From the NCBI GenBank assembly GCA_029582265.1, contig JAQQFT010000023.1, forward strand, positions 1,575,071-1,639,070: a stretch of 64,000 nucleotides of DNA. The letters run 5' to 3'. The first letter of the stretch is position 1. Each line of letters opens with the position of its first letter. The notes below the pieces were generated by a model. The model was not told where the DNA came from. It was given only the letters and a program-made list of their open reading frames with translations, and made no database searches. Source of the stretch: Zoroaster sp. YZ-2022. Its lineage: Eukaryota > Echinodermata > Asteroidea > Forcipulatida > Zoroasteridae. Shown one piece after another: positions 41,401 through 55,200 of the stretch. Made by a program: the position numbers and the translations under genes.

Positions 41401-42030
41401 ATGCAAATTGACAGGTAAGTTTTTACAGAGGAGGCTAAGGAGTCTCCATGGAGGCCGTTTACAGGTACAGAAAAAATAATTATCCAAATTCAAAAGTATG
41501 GTGTTTTTCTGGAAAGGGAGAACCTAAGCTTTTAATTAGAATATAAAATTATCGGCCTCCCTTGAAAACTTTAAAAGTTATTCAAAACCATAGAAATGTT
41601 TTTTTTGGAACTTGCTGTATAGTGCTGGTATTGTTTGCGGTGAAACCACGCATGCAAGTTGACGGTATTTTACAGGAGGGAGGCTAAGTGTCCATGGAGG
41701 CCGTTTACAGGTACGAAAAAAAATCCAAATTCAAAAGTATGGTGTTTTTCTGAAAGGGAGAACCTAAAGCTTTAATTTACCGATATAAAATTATCGGCCT
41801 CCCTTTTAAAACTTTAAAGATTTATTCCCAATCCTAGAAATGTTTTTTTGTAACACTGTACAGTGCTGTATTATTTGCGGTGAAGACCGCATACAAGTTG
41901 AACGAGTATTTTACAGAGGGGCTGAAAAGTGTCCATGGAGGTGTCGTTTAAAGGTACGAATTAAATTTTTCCAAATTCAAAAGTATGGTGTTTTTTTCTG
42001 AAAGGGGAGAACCTAAGCTTTAATTTAGGT

Positions 42031-45000
42031 GTAAAATTATCGGCCTCCTTGAAAACTTTAAAGTTATTCTCCAACCCTAAAAATGTTTTTTTTGTAACAC
42101 TGTATAGTGCTGTATTGTTTGCGGTGAAACCTCATACCCAAGTTGACAGTATTTTACAGAGGGCTAAGTGTCCATGGAGAGCCGTTTAAGGTAAATACGA
42201 TTTTTGTTCTCAAATTCAAATGTATGTGTTTTTCTGAAAGGGAGAACCTAAGCACAATTTAGATATAAAATGATCGGCCTCCCTTGGAAGCTTTAAAAGT
42301 TATTCCTAACCCATAGAAATGTTTTTTTTAGTAACACTGTATAGTGCCGTATTGTTTTGCGCTGAAACCGCATGCAAGTTGACGGTATTATTTACAGAGG
42401 GCTAAGTATCCATGGAGGCCGTTTAAGGTTGCACGAATAAATATCCAAATTCAAAAAGTAACTTGTTTTCTGAAAGGGGAGAACCTAAGCTTTAATTTAG
42501 ATATAAGGTTATCGGCCTCCCTTGAAAACTTTAAAAGTTATTCCCAACCATAAGAAATCTTTTTTTGTAACACTGTATAGTGCTGGTATTGTTTGCGGTG
42601 AAACCGCATGATTTGACAGTGATTTTCACAGAGAATGCTAAGTGATCCAGCTGGAGAGCCGTTTTAAGGTACGAAAACAAATTCAAATTTTTAAAAGTGC
42701 ATGGTGTTTTTTCTGAAAGGGAAGAACCAAGCTTTAATTTAGATATAAAATTAGTCGGCCTCCTTGAAAACTTCTAAACGTTATTCCCAACCATAAAATG
42801 TTTTTTTTGTAACACTGTATAGTGCTGTATTGTATTGCCGGTGAAACCGCATGCAAGATTGACGGTATTTTAGAAAGAGGGCTAAGTGTCCATGGAGGCC
42901 GTTTAAGGGTACGAAAACATTTATCCAAATTCCAAAAGTATGGTGTTTTTTCTGAAAGGGAAGAAGCTGAAAGCTTTAATTTAGATATAAAATTATCGGC
43001 CTTCCTTGAAAAACTTCTAAAAAGTTCTTCCCAACCATATAAATCTTTTTTTTGTAACACTGTATAGTGCTGTATTGTGTTGCGGTGAAACCCCTCATGC
43101 AAGTTGACGGTATTTTTTATGCAAAAGGCTAAGTGTCCATGGAGGCCGTTTAAGGTGCAGAAACCATTATCCAAATTGCAAATGTTATGGTGTTTTTCGA
43201 AAGGGGAAGAACCTAAGCTTTTAATTTGAGATATAAAATTATCGGCCTTCCTTGAAAACTTTAAAAAGTTCTTCCAACCATAGAAATCTTTTTGTGTAAC
43301 ACTGTATAGTGCTGTATTGTTTGCAGTGAAACCGCATGCAAGTTGAAACAGTATTTTACAGAGGAGCTAAGTGTCACATGGGCCGCCAATTAAGGTACGA
43401 AATAAATTATCCAAATTCAAAAAGTATGGTGTTTTTTTTGCTGAAAGGGAGAACCCTAAGCTTGTTCTAAATGGATTAGATAAAATATATCGGCCCCCTT
43501 GAAAACTTTAAAGTTATTTCCAATCCTAGAAAATGTTTTTGGAACACTGTATAGTGCTGTATTGTTTGACAGTGAAACCGCATGCAAGTTGACGGTATGT
43601 GTTTTACAGGGGCTTAAGTGTCCATGGAGGTACCGTTTAAGGTACGAAAAAAAATTTCCAAATTCAAAAGTATGGTGTTTTCTGAAAGGGAAAACCCTAA
43701 GCTTTAATTTAGATATAAAATGATCGGCCTCATTGAAAACTTTAAAGTTATTCCCAACCCCTAGAAATGTTTTTTGTAACACTGTATAGTGCCGTATTGT
43801 TTGCGGTGAAACCGCATGCAAGTAACAGTATTATTTACAAGGGCTAAGTGTCCATGGAGGCCACGTTTAGGTACGCAATTTTTTCAAATCTCAAAAAAGT
43901 ATGGTGTTTTTCTGAAAGGGGAGAACCTAAGCTTTAATTCTCTAGAATATAAAATCATCAGCCTCCCTGACAAAACTTTAAAAGTTATTCACAACTCCAT
44001 AAATCTTTTTTTTGTAAACACTGGCATATGGTGCTGCCATGTTTGCCGGTGAAACCGCATGGAAGTTGACAGTATTTTACAGAGGGCTAAGTGTCCATGG
44101 AGGCCGTTTTTAAAGGTACGAAAAAAAATCCAAATTAAAAAAGTATGGTGTTTTTTCTGAAAGGAGAGAACCCTGAAAACTGAATTTAGATAAAATGATC
44201 GGGCCTTTTTTAAAACTTTTAAAGTTTATTCCCAATCCTAGAAATGTTTTTGTAACACTGTACCAGTGCTGTATTGTTTTGCGGTGAAACCACGTACAGG
44301 ATGTTTGAGTATATTTACAAGAGGGCTAGAGTGTCCATGGAGGCCGTTTAAAGGGTACGATTTTTTGTTCCAAATTCAAAAGTATGGTGTTTTTCTGAAA
44401 GGAAAGAACCTAAGCTTTAAATTTAGATACATAAATGATCGGCCTCCTTGAAAACTTTTAAAAGTTATTCCCAACCCTAGGAAATGTTTTTTTTGTAACA
44501 CTGTATAGTTGCCGTATTGTTTGCGCGAAGAACCGCATGCAAGGTTGACGGTATTTTTACAGAGGGCTAAGTGTCCAAATGGAGGCCGTTTAAGGTGCGA
44601 AATAAATTATCCAAAATTTTCAAAAAAGTATGCTGTTTTTTCTGAAAGGGGAGAACCTAAAAGCTTTAATTTAGATATAAAATTATCGGCCTCCCTTGAA
44701 AACTTTAAAGTTATTCCCAATCATAGAAATGTTTTTTTTGTAACACTGTCATATAGTGCTGTATTGTTTGCGGTGAAACCGCGCCACATGCACAAGTTGA
44801 CAGTATTTTACAGAGGGAGCTAGTGTCCATGGAGGCCGTTTACAGGTACGAAAAAAAAAATTCCAAATTTAAAAAGTATGAAGTTTTTTTCTGAAAGGAA
44901 AGAACCTAAAGCACAATTTAGATATAAAAATTATCGGCCTCCCTTTGAAAACTTTAAAAAGTTTATTCTAACCATGGCAAATGTTTTTTTGTAACACTCA

Positions 45001-48000
45001 TACAGGTGCTGTACAGTTGTTTGCGGTGAAACCGCATGCAAAGTTGACGATATTTTTACAGAGGGCTAAGTCCATCCATGGAAGGCCGTTTGGGGTACGA
45101 AAACATTATCCAGAATTCAAAAAGTATGGTGTTTTTCTGAAAGGGGGAGAAGCTGTTTTAAATTTGGAGAAATATAAAATTATCGGCCTTCCTGCGAAAA
45201 CTTTAAAAGTTCTTCCCAACCATAGGAAATCTTTTTGTAACACTGTATAGTGCTGTATTGTTTGCAGGTGAAACCTCCATGCCCAAGTTGATTGACAGTA
45301 CATTTTACAGAGGGCTAAGGGAGTGTCCATGGAGGCCGTTTAAGGTACCGAAATAATTATCCAGAATTCAAATGTATGGTGTTTTTCTGAAAGGAGAACC
45401 TAAGCTTTAATTTCAGATATAAAATTATCGGCCTCCCCTTGAAAACTTTAAAAGTTATTCCCAACCATGAAATTTTTCTTTGTAACACCTGTATAGTGCT
45501 GTAATGTTTTGCGGTGAAACCGCATGGAGAATTGACGGTATTTTACAGAGAGACTAGAAAGTGTACATGAGGGCCCGTTTAAGGGGTACGAAAAAATTAT
45601 CCAAATTCAAAAGTATGGTTTTTTGAAAAGGGGGAGAACCAAAGATTAAATTTAGATATAAAATTATCGGCCTCCCTTCGAAACTTTAAAAGTTATTCCC
45701 AACCCTAGAAATGTTTTTTTGTAACACTGTATAGTGCTGTATTGTTTGCGGTGAAACCGCATACAGAGATTGACAGTATTTTACAGAGGTGGCTAAGTGT
45801 CCATGGAGGCCAGTTTAAGGTACGAAAAAAATTCCAAATCAAAAAGTATGGTCATTTTTTTCTCTCTGAAAAGGAGAACCTAAACTTTAACTTCTAGATA
45901 TAAAATGATCGGCCTCCTTGAAAAATTTAAAGATTATTTCCAACCCTAGAAATGTTTTTGTAACACTGTATAGTGCTTTGTATTGTTTGCGGTGAAACTG
46001 CGCACATGAAAGTTGACGGTATTTTACAGAGGGCTAAGTGTCCATGGAGGCCGTTTAAGGTACGAATAAATTATCCAAATTCAAAAGTATGGTTGTTTTT
46101 CTGAAAGGGGAGAACCCTAAGTTTTAATTTAGATGTAAAATTATCGGCCTCCCTTGGAAACTTTAAAAAGTTATTCCCAACCCTAAAAATGTTTTTTTTG
46201 TAACTGCTGTATAGTGCTGTATTGTTTTGCGGTGAAACCACATGCAAATTGACGGTATTTTTACAGAGGGCGTGAAAGTGTCCCATGGAGGCCTGTTTAA
46301 TAATTGCGAAAAGAAAATTCCCAAAATTCAAAAAGTATAGTGTTTTCTAAAAGGGAAGAACCTAAAAAGCTTTAATTTAGATATAAATTATCGGCCTCCC
46401 TTGAAAACTTTAAAAGTTCTTCCGCAACCATAGAAATCTTTTTTTTGTAACACTGTATAGTTGTTGTATTGTTGCGTGGTGAAACCTCCATGCAAGTTGA
46501 CGGTATTTTTTACAGAGGGCTAAAAAGTGTCCACGGGGAGGCCGTTTAAGGTGCGATTTTTTTTCCAAATTCAAAATGGTATTTGTTTTTCTGAAAGGGA
46601 GGAACCTAAACTTTAATTTAGATATAAAATTATCAGCCTTCCTGAAAACTTTAAAGGTTATTCCCCAACCATAGAAATCTTTTTTTTTGTAACACTGTAT
46701 GGTGCTGTAATGTTTGCGGTGAAACCGCATGGGAAGTTGACGGTATTTTTACAGGAGGGCTAAAGTGTCCATGGAGGCGTTTTTAAGGTACGAACAAAAA
46801 TTCCAAATTCAAAAAGTATGAAGTGAATTGTTTTTCTGAAAAGGGGAGGAACCTAAAGCTTTAATTTAGATAATATAAAATTATCGACCTCCTTGGGAAA
46901 CTCTTTAAAAAGTTATTCCCAACCCTAGAAATGTTTTTTGTAACACTGTATAGTGCTGTATTGTTTGCGTTGAAACCGCATGCAAGGATTGACAGTATTT
47001 TTTACTAGAGGGCTAAGTGTGCCCATCGAGGGCCGTTTTGTGGTCAAAATGAAAATTCCAGAATTCAAAAAAGTATGGTGTTTTCTGAAAGAGGAGAACC
47101 TAAGCTTTAAATTTTAGATATAAAATGATCAGCTCCCCGGAAACTTTAAAGTTATTCCCCAACCCTAGAAATGTTTTTTGTAACACTGTATAGCGCCATA
47201 TTGTTTGCGGGTGAAACCGCATACAAGTTGACGGTATTTTACAGAGGGCTGAAATGTCCATGGATGCCGTTTAAGGGTACGAATAAATTATCCAAATTCA
47301 AAAGTATGGCGTTTTTCACAAAGGGAGAACCTAAGCTTTAATTTCCAGATAAAAATGATCGGACCTCCCTGAAAAATTTTAAAAAGTTATTCCCCAACCA
47401 TAGATTTTTTTTTTGGTAACACTGTATAGTGCTATAATGTTTGCGTGGTGAAACCCCCGCATGGAAGTTGACGGTATTTTACAGAGGCTAGAAAGTGTCC
47501 ATGGAGGCCGTTTAATTACAATGAAAAAATTCCAAATTCAAAAGTGCATGGTGTTTTTCTGAAAGGGGAGAACCTAAGCTTTAATTTAGATATAAAATGA
47601 TCGGCCTCCCTTGAAAACTTTAAAATTATTCCCAACCTAGAAATGTTTTTGTTGAACACATGTGCAGTGCTGTATTGTTTTGCGAGGTGAAGACCGCATG
47701 TGCAGATTGACATTATTTACAGAGGGCTAAGTGTCCATGAGGGGCCGTTTAAGGTACGAAAAAAATTATCCAAATTCAAAAGTATGGTAAGTTTTTTCTG
47801 AAAGGGGAGAACCTAGCTTTAATTTAGATATAAAATTATCGGCCTCCCTTGAAACTTTAAAAGTTATCTGCAAACCCCCTAGAAATGTTTTTTGTAACAC
47901 TGCATTAGTGCTGTATTGTTTGCGGTGAAACCGCATGCAAGGATTGACAGTATTTACAGAGGGCTAAGTGTCCATGGAGGCCGTTTAAGTTACGGAAAAA

Positions 48001-50234
48001 AATTATCAAAGTCCATTCAAAGTAACGGTGTTTTTCTGAAAGGGTAGAACCTAAGCTTTAATTTAGATATAAAATTATCGGCCTCCCTTGGAAACTTAAA
48101 AAGTTATTCCCAAACCTAGAAATGTTTTTTTTGTAAAACACTGTGTAGTGCTGTATTGTTTGCGGTGAAACCGCATGGAAGTTGACGGTATTTTACAGAG
48201 GGCTAAGTGTCCATGGAGGCCGTTTATGTTACGAAAATTTTTTCCAAATTCAAAAGTATGGTGTTTTTCTGAAAGGGGAGAACGTAAGCTTTAATTTAGA
48301 TATAAAATGATCGGCCTGCCTTGAAAACTTTAAAAGTTATTCTCAACCCTAGAATTTGTTTTTTTGTAACACTGTATAGTGCTGTATTGTTTGCGATGAA
48401 ACCGCATGCAAGTTGACGGTATTTACAGAGGGCACAAAAGCCATGGAGGCGAATTTAAGGTACGAAAGAAATTATCAAAATTAAAAAGTGCATGGTGTTT
48501 TTTCTGAAAGGGAGAACCTAAGTTTTAAATTTTTAGATATAAAATTATCCGGCTTCCTTAGAAAACTTTAAAAGTTATTCCCAATCCTAGAAATGTTTTT
48601 TTGTAACACTGTATGGTGCGTTGTATTGTTTGCAGGTGAAAACCGCGTGCAAATTGACGGTATTTTACAGAGGGCTAAAGTGTCCATAAGCGGAGGCTGC
48701 CGTTTACAGGTGCGAAAATATTTTCCAAAATTCAAAGTATAGTGTTTTTTCTGAAAGGGAGAGAACCCTAAGCTTTTAATTTAGATATAAAATTATCGGC
48801 TTCCCGAAAACTTTAAAAGTGCTATTCCAATCCTAGAAATGTTTTTTTGTAACACTGTATAGTGCTATATTGTTTGCGGTGAAACCGCGACATTGTGTTG
48901 ACAGTATTTTACAGAGGAGCTAAAGTGTCCACATGGAGGCCGTTTAAGTACGAAAATATTTTCCAAATTCAAATGTATTGTGTTTTTCTGAAAGGGGAGA
49001 ACCTAAGCTTTAATTTAGATATCAAATTATCGGCCTTCCTTGAAAACTTTAAAAGTTATTCCCAACCATAGAAATCTTATTTTTTTGTAACACTGTATAG
49101 TGCTGTGTGTTTGCGTGCTGAAACCGCATGCAAGTTGATGGTATTTTACAGAGGGCAAAAGTGTCCCATGGAGGCCGTTTAAGGAAGGAAAAAAATTTCC
49201 AAATTCAAAAGTGTGGTGTTTTTCTGAAAGGGGAGAACCTAAGCTTTAATTTAGATATAAAATTATCGGCCTCCCTTGAAAACTTTAAAAGTTATTCCCA
49301 ACCATAGCAATGATTTTGTTTGTAACACTGTATAGTGCTGTATTGTTTGCGCTGAAACCAGCATGCAAGAGTTGACGGTATTTACAGAGGGCTAGAAAAG
49401 TTAATCTATGGAGGCTGTTTAAGGTACGAAAATATTTTTCCAAAATTCAAAAGAAAGTAGCGGTGGTGTTTTTTTCTGAAAGGGAGAACCTAAGCTTTAA
49501 TTTAGATATAAAATTATCGGCCTCCTCGAAAACTTAAAAGTTATTCTCAACCATAGAAATTTTTTTTTTTTTGTAACATTGTAGTGCTGTAATGTTTAGG
49601 GTGAAACCGCATGCAAGCGGATTGTGGTATTGTTATTTACAGAGGCTGCGTGCCCATGGAGGCCGTTTAAGGTACGAAAAAATTATCAAAATTCAAAAGT
49701 ATGGTGTTTTTCTGAAAGGGGAGAACCTAAGCTTTAATTTAGATATAAAATTATCGGCCTCCCTTGGAAACTTTAAAAGTTATTCCCAACCCTAGAAATG
49801 TTTTTTTTGTAACACTGTATAGTGCTGTATTGTTTGCGGTGAAACCGCATGCAAGTTGACGGTATTTTTACAGAGAGGACTAAAGTGTCCATGGAGGCCG
49901 TTTAAGGTACGAAAAAAATTCCAAATTCAAAAAGTAATGGTGTTTTTCAGAAAGGGGAGAACCTAAGCTTTAATTTAGATATAGGCAATGATCGGCCTCC
50001 TTGAAAAATTTAAAGTGCTATTTCCAATCCTAGAAATGTTTTTTGTACAGCACTGTATAGTGCCAGTATTGTTTGCGGTGAAACCGCATACAAGTTATTG
50101 ACAGTAAATTTTACAGAGGGCTGAAGTGTCCATGGAGGCCGTTTAAGGTACGAATAAATTATCCAAATTCAAAAGTATGGTGTTTTTCTGAAAGGGGAGA
50201 ACCTAAGCTTTTAATTTAGATGTAAAATTATTAT
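42031..50234 (-). repeat. ~4.09 kb higher-order recurrence (17 monomers) inside the middle array
   Basis: The variant GTAAAATTATCGG (usual ATAAAATTATCGG) occurs at 42031, 46135 and 50222, spaced 4104 and 4087 bp. The 46 and 50 kb copies share an ordered series of variants: CGAATAAATTATCC at 46063 and 50151; CCAACCNTAGAAATCTTTTTT with GTGAAACCTC; a CGA-T-run-CCAAATTC monomer at 46552 and 50630; GGTTATTCC followed by GCTGTAATGTTTGCGG and GCATGG-AAG; then AGGATTGACAG. The 42 kb copy keeps part of this order but seems to lack about one monomer. Random read errors would not recur in order, so this is biological structure. Confidence 0.65.
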
Positions 50235-53200
50235 CGGCCGGCCTCCATAAAAGCTTTAAAAGTTATTCCCAACCCTAGAAATGTTTTTTTGTAACACTGT
50301 ATAGTGCTGTATTGTTTTGCGGTGAAACCGCAGCATGCAGAGATTGACAGTATTTTACAGAGGGGCTAGAAAAGTGTCCATGGAGGCCGTTTAAGGTACG
50401 AAAGAAATTCCAAATTCAAAAGTATGGTGTTTTTCTGAAAGGGAAAAGAACCTAAGTTTTAATTTAGATATAAAATTATCGGCCTCCATGAAAACTTTAA
50501 AAGTTCTTCCCAACCGTAGAAATCTTTTTTTGTAACACTGTATAGTGCTGTATTGTTTGCGAGTGAAACCTCATAAAAGTTGACGGTATTTTTTACAGAG
50601 GGCTAAGTGTCCATGGAGGCCGTTTAAGGTACGATTTTTTTTTCCAAATTCAAAAGTATGGTGTTTTTCTGAAAGGGGAGAACCTAAGCTTTAATTTAGA
50701 TATAAAATTATCGGCCTTCCCTGAAAACTTTAAAGGTTATTCCCAACCATAGAAATGTTTTTTTTTGTAACACTGTATAGTGCTGTAATGTTTGCGGTGA
50801 AACCGCATGGAAGTTGACGGTATTTTACAGAGGGCTAAGTGTCCATGGAGGCCGTTTAAGGTAAGAACAAAATTCAAATTAAAAAGTATGGTGTTTTTCT
50901 ACGAAAGGGGAGAAAACCTAAGCTTTAATTTAGATATAAAATTATCGGCCTCCTTTGGGAAACTTTAAAAGTTATTCCCAACCCTAGAAATGTTTTTGTA
51001 ACACTGTATAGTGCTGTATTGTTTGCGGTGAAACCGCATGCAGGATTGACAGTATTTACAGGAGCTGAAAGTGTCCATGGAGGCCGTTTGCTGGTACCGA
51101 AATAATTATCCAGATTCAAATGTATGCAGGTGTTTTCTGAAAGGAGAGAACCTAAGATTTAATTTAGATATAAAATTATCGGCCTCCTTGGAAACTTTAA
51201 AGATTATTCCCAATCCTAGAACAGCTTGTTTTTTGTAACACTGTATAGTGCTGTATTGTTTGCGGTGAAACCGCATGCAAGTTGACAAATGTTTTACAGA
51301 GGCTAGAGAGTGTCCATCGAGGGCCGTTTATGGTACGAAAAAAATTCCAAATTAAAAAAGTATGGTGTGTTTTTCGAAAGGGGAGAACCTAGGCTTTAAT
51401 TTAGATATAAAATGATCGGCCTCCCTTTAAAACTTTAAAATTTTTTGCCAACCCTAGAAATGTTTTTTTTGTAACACTGTATAGCAGCCGTATTGTTGTT
51501 TGCGGTGAAATCGCATGCAAGTTGACGGTATTTTACAGAGGGCTGGTGTCCATGGAGGCCAAGTTTAAGGTACAAAAAAATTCCAAATTCAAAAGTATGG
51601 TGTTTTTTCTGAAGAACCTAAGCTTTAATTTAGATATAAAATGGATCAGCCTCATGAAAACTTTAAAATTATTCCCAACCCTGAAATGTTTTTGTAACAC
51701 TGTACAGTGCTGTATTGTTTGGGTGAGAACCTCATGCAGGATTGACGGTATTTTACAGAGGGCTGAGGTAATCCCATGGAGCCGTTTGGTACGAAAAAAT
51801 TATCCAAATTCAAAAGTATGGTGTTTTTCTAAAGGGGTTGGAGAACCTAAGCTTTAATTTGAATATAAACATTATCGGCCTCCCTTGGAAACTTTAAAGT
51901 TATTCCCAACCCTAGAAATGTTTTTTGTAACACTGTATAGTGCTGTATTGTTTGCGGTGAGCAACATGCAAGATTGACAGTATTTCACAGAGGGCTAAGT
52001 GTCCATGGAGGCCGTTTAAGGTACGAAAAAATTATACAAAATTCAAAAAGTATGGTGTTTTTCTGAAAGGGAGAACCTAAGCTTTAATTTAGATATAAAA
52101 ATTATCGGCCTCCCTTGAAACTTTTAAAAGTTATTCCCAAACCTAGAGAATGTTTTTTTTGTAAAACACTGTATGAGTGCTTTCTGTATTGTTTGCGGTG
52201 AAACCGCGTCACGTGGAGATTGACAGTATTTTACAGGAGGCTAGAAAGTGTCCATGGAGGCCGTTTAAGTTACGAAAAATTTTCCAAATTCAAAAGTATG
52301 GTGTTTTTTTCTGAAAGGGAGAACCTAAAGCTTTAATTTAGATATAAAAATTATCGGCCTCCCTTGAAAACTTTAAAAGTTATTCTCAAACCTAGAAATT
52401 GTTTTTTGTAAAACACTGTATAGTGCTGTATTGTTTGCGATGAAACCGCATTGAAGTTGACGTATTTTACAGAGGGCTGGCGTGCCCATGGAGGCTGTCA
52501 TGTTACGAAAATATTTCCAACTTCAAAAGTATGGTGTTTTCTGTGGGAGAATGTAAGTTTGACTTGAGATAAAATGATCGGCCCCTCCCTTGAAAACTTT
52601 AAAGTTACTCTCAACCCGAATTTGTTTTTTTGTAACACTGTATAGTGCTAAATATTTTGCGAAGAAACCGCATACAAGTTTAAGGTATTTTTACAGAGGG
52701 CTAGCGTCCATGGAGGCTGCTTTAAGGTGACGAAAATTACCGCAACCAAAAGTATGGTGTTTTTCTGAAAGGGAGAACCTAAGCTTTAATCAGATATAAA
52801 TTATCGGCCTCCCTTGGAAACTTTTAAAGTTATTCTAAACCTAGAAATGTTTTTTTGTAAAACACCGTATAGTGCTGTATTGTTTGCGGTGAAACCGCAT
52901 GCAAGTTGACGGTATTTTACAGGGCTGGCGTGCCCATGGAGGCCGTTTAAGGTACGAAAATATTATCCAAATTAAAAGTATGGTGTTTTTCTAAAAGTGG
53001 GAGAACGTAAGCTTTTAATTTAGATATAAAATTATCGGCTTCCCTTGAAAACTTTAAAAGTTATTCCCAATCCTAGAAATGTTTTTTTTTGGTAACACTG
53101 TATAGTGTTGTAATTGTCGGTGGTAGAAACCGCGTGCAAGTTGACGGTATTTTACAGAGGGCTAAGTGTCCATGGAGGCCGTTTACAAGGTGCGAAACAT

Positions 53201-55175
53201 TTTCCAACTTCAAAAGTATGGTGTTTCTCTGAAAGGGGAGAACCTAAGCTTTAATTTAGATATAAATTATCGGCCTTCCTTGAAAACTTTGTGTTATTCC
53301 CAATCCCAGAAATGTTTTTTGTAACACCGTATAGTGTTGTATTGTTTGCGGTGAAACCCGCGTGAAGTTGACGGTATTTTAGAGGGTTGGCGTCCATGGA
53401 GGCTGTTTACACGAAAATATTTTCCAAATTAAAAAGTATGGTGTTTTTCTGAAAGGGAGAACCTAGCTTTAATCTAGATGAGCAAATTATCGGCCTCCCC
53501 TGAAAACTTTAAAAGTTATCTCCAACCATAGAAATTTTTTTTTTGTAACACTGTATAGTGCTGGTATTGTTTGAGGTCAAACCGCATGGAATATGACGGT
53601 ATTTAACAGAGGGCTATCTGTCCATGGAGGCCGCCTAAGGTACGAAAATATTATCCAAATTCAAAAGTATGGTGTTTTTTCTGAAAGGGAGAACCCTAAG
53701 CTTTAACTTAGATATAAAATTATCGGCCTCCTTGAAAACTCTTAAAAGTTATTCCCAACCATAGAAATGTTTTTTTTTGTAACACTGTATAGTGCTGTGG
53801 TTGTTTGCGGTGAAACCGCATGCAAGTTACAGTATTTTTACAGAGGGCTAAGTGTCCATGGAGGCCGTTTAAGGAAGGAAAATTATCCAAATTCAAAAGT
53901 GTGGTGTTTTTCTGAAAGGGAGAACCTAAGTTTTAATTTAGATATAAAATTATCGGCCTCCTTGAAAACTTTAAAAAGTTATTCCCAACCATAGCAATGA
54001 TTTTGTTTGTACACTGCAGCAGTGCTGTATTGTTTGCGCTGAAACCGCATGCAGTTGACGGTATTTGCCAGAGGCTAAGTGTCCATGGAGGCCGTTTATA
54101 ATGAAAATATTTCAAATTCCAACCAGTGCATGGTGTTTTTCTGAAAGGGAGAACCTAAGCTTTAATTAGATATAAAATTATCGGCCTTTTGAAAACTTTA
54201 AAGTTATTCCAACCATAGAAATCTTTTTTTTTTTGTAACACTGCATAGTGCCTGTAATGTTTTGCGGTGAAAGGCATGCAAGTGGACGGCATTTTACAGA
54301 GGGCTACGTGTCCATGGAGCTCGTTTAAGGTACGAAAATTATCAAAATTGCAAAAGCAGGTGTTTTCTGAAAGGGAGAACCTAAACTTTTAATTTAGATA
54401 TAAAATTATCGGCTCTAAGGGAAATCCTTAAAAGTTATTCCCAACCGTAGAAATGTTTTTTGTAACACCATGTAAGTGTTGTATTGTTTATGGTGAAACC
54501 GCATGCAAATTGATTATTTTACAGAGGGCTAAGTGTCCATGGAGGCCCGTTTAAGGTACGAAATATTATCCAAATTCAAAAGTATGGTGTTTTTCTGAAA
54601 GGGAGAACCTGTTTAACTTAGATATAAAATTATCGGCTCCCTTTGAAACTTTTAAAGTTATTCCTTAAACCATAGAAATGTTTTTTTGTAACACTGTATA
54701 TGTTGTATTGTTTGCGTGAAACCGCATGTTGACGGTATTTTACAGAGGGCAGTGTCCATGGAGGCTGCTTTGCTGAAGGAAAAATTTTCCAAAATTCAAA
54801 AGTGTGGTGTTTGAAAGGGGAGAACCCTAAGTTTTAATTTAGATATAAAATTATCGGCCTCCCTTTGAAAACTTTAAAAGTTATTCCCAACCATAGCAAT
54901 GATTTTGTTTGTAACACTGTATAGTGCTGTATTGTTTGCGCGAAACCGTACATGCAAGTTAACGGTATTTTTACAGAGGGCTATACTATGGAGGCCGTTT
55001 GCTAAAATACGAAAATATTTTCAAAAATCTGCAAGTATGGTGTTTTTTCTGAAAGGGGAGAACCAAACTTGTTTAATTAGATATAAATTATCGGCCTCCT
55101 TGAAACCTTCGGAAGTTATTCTCAACCATAGAAATTTTTTTTTTTGTAATACTGTATAGTGTTGTAATGTTTGCG
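49306..55175 (-). repeat. Recurring monomer pair marked by AGCAATGATTTTGTTTG
   Basis: AGCAATGATTTTGTTTG occurs at 49306, 53993 and 54895. Each is preceded by a monomer with AAAAGTGTGGTG and AGGAAGGAAAA or a close form, and followed one monomer later by CTGTAATGTTT (GTTGTAATGTTT in the third). The second and third are 902 bp, four monomers, apart. Conserved order across three copies marks true duplicated segments under the sequence noise. Confidence 0.65.
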
Positions 55176-55200
55176 GTGAAACCGCATGCAAGTTGATGTA

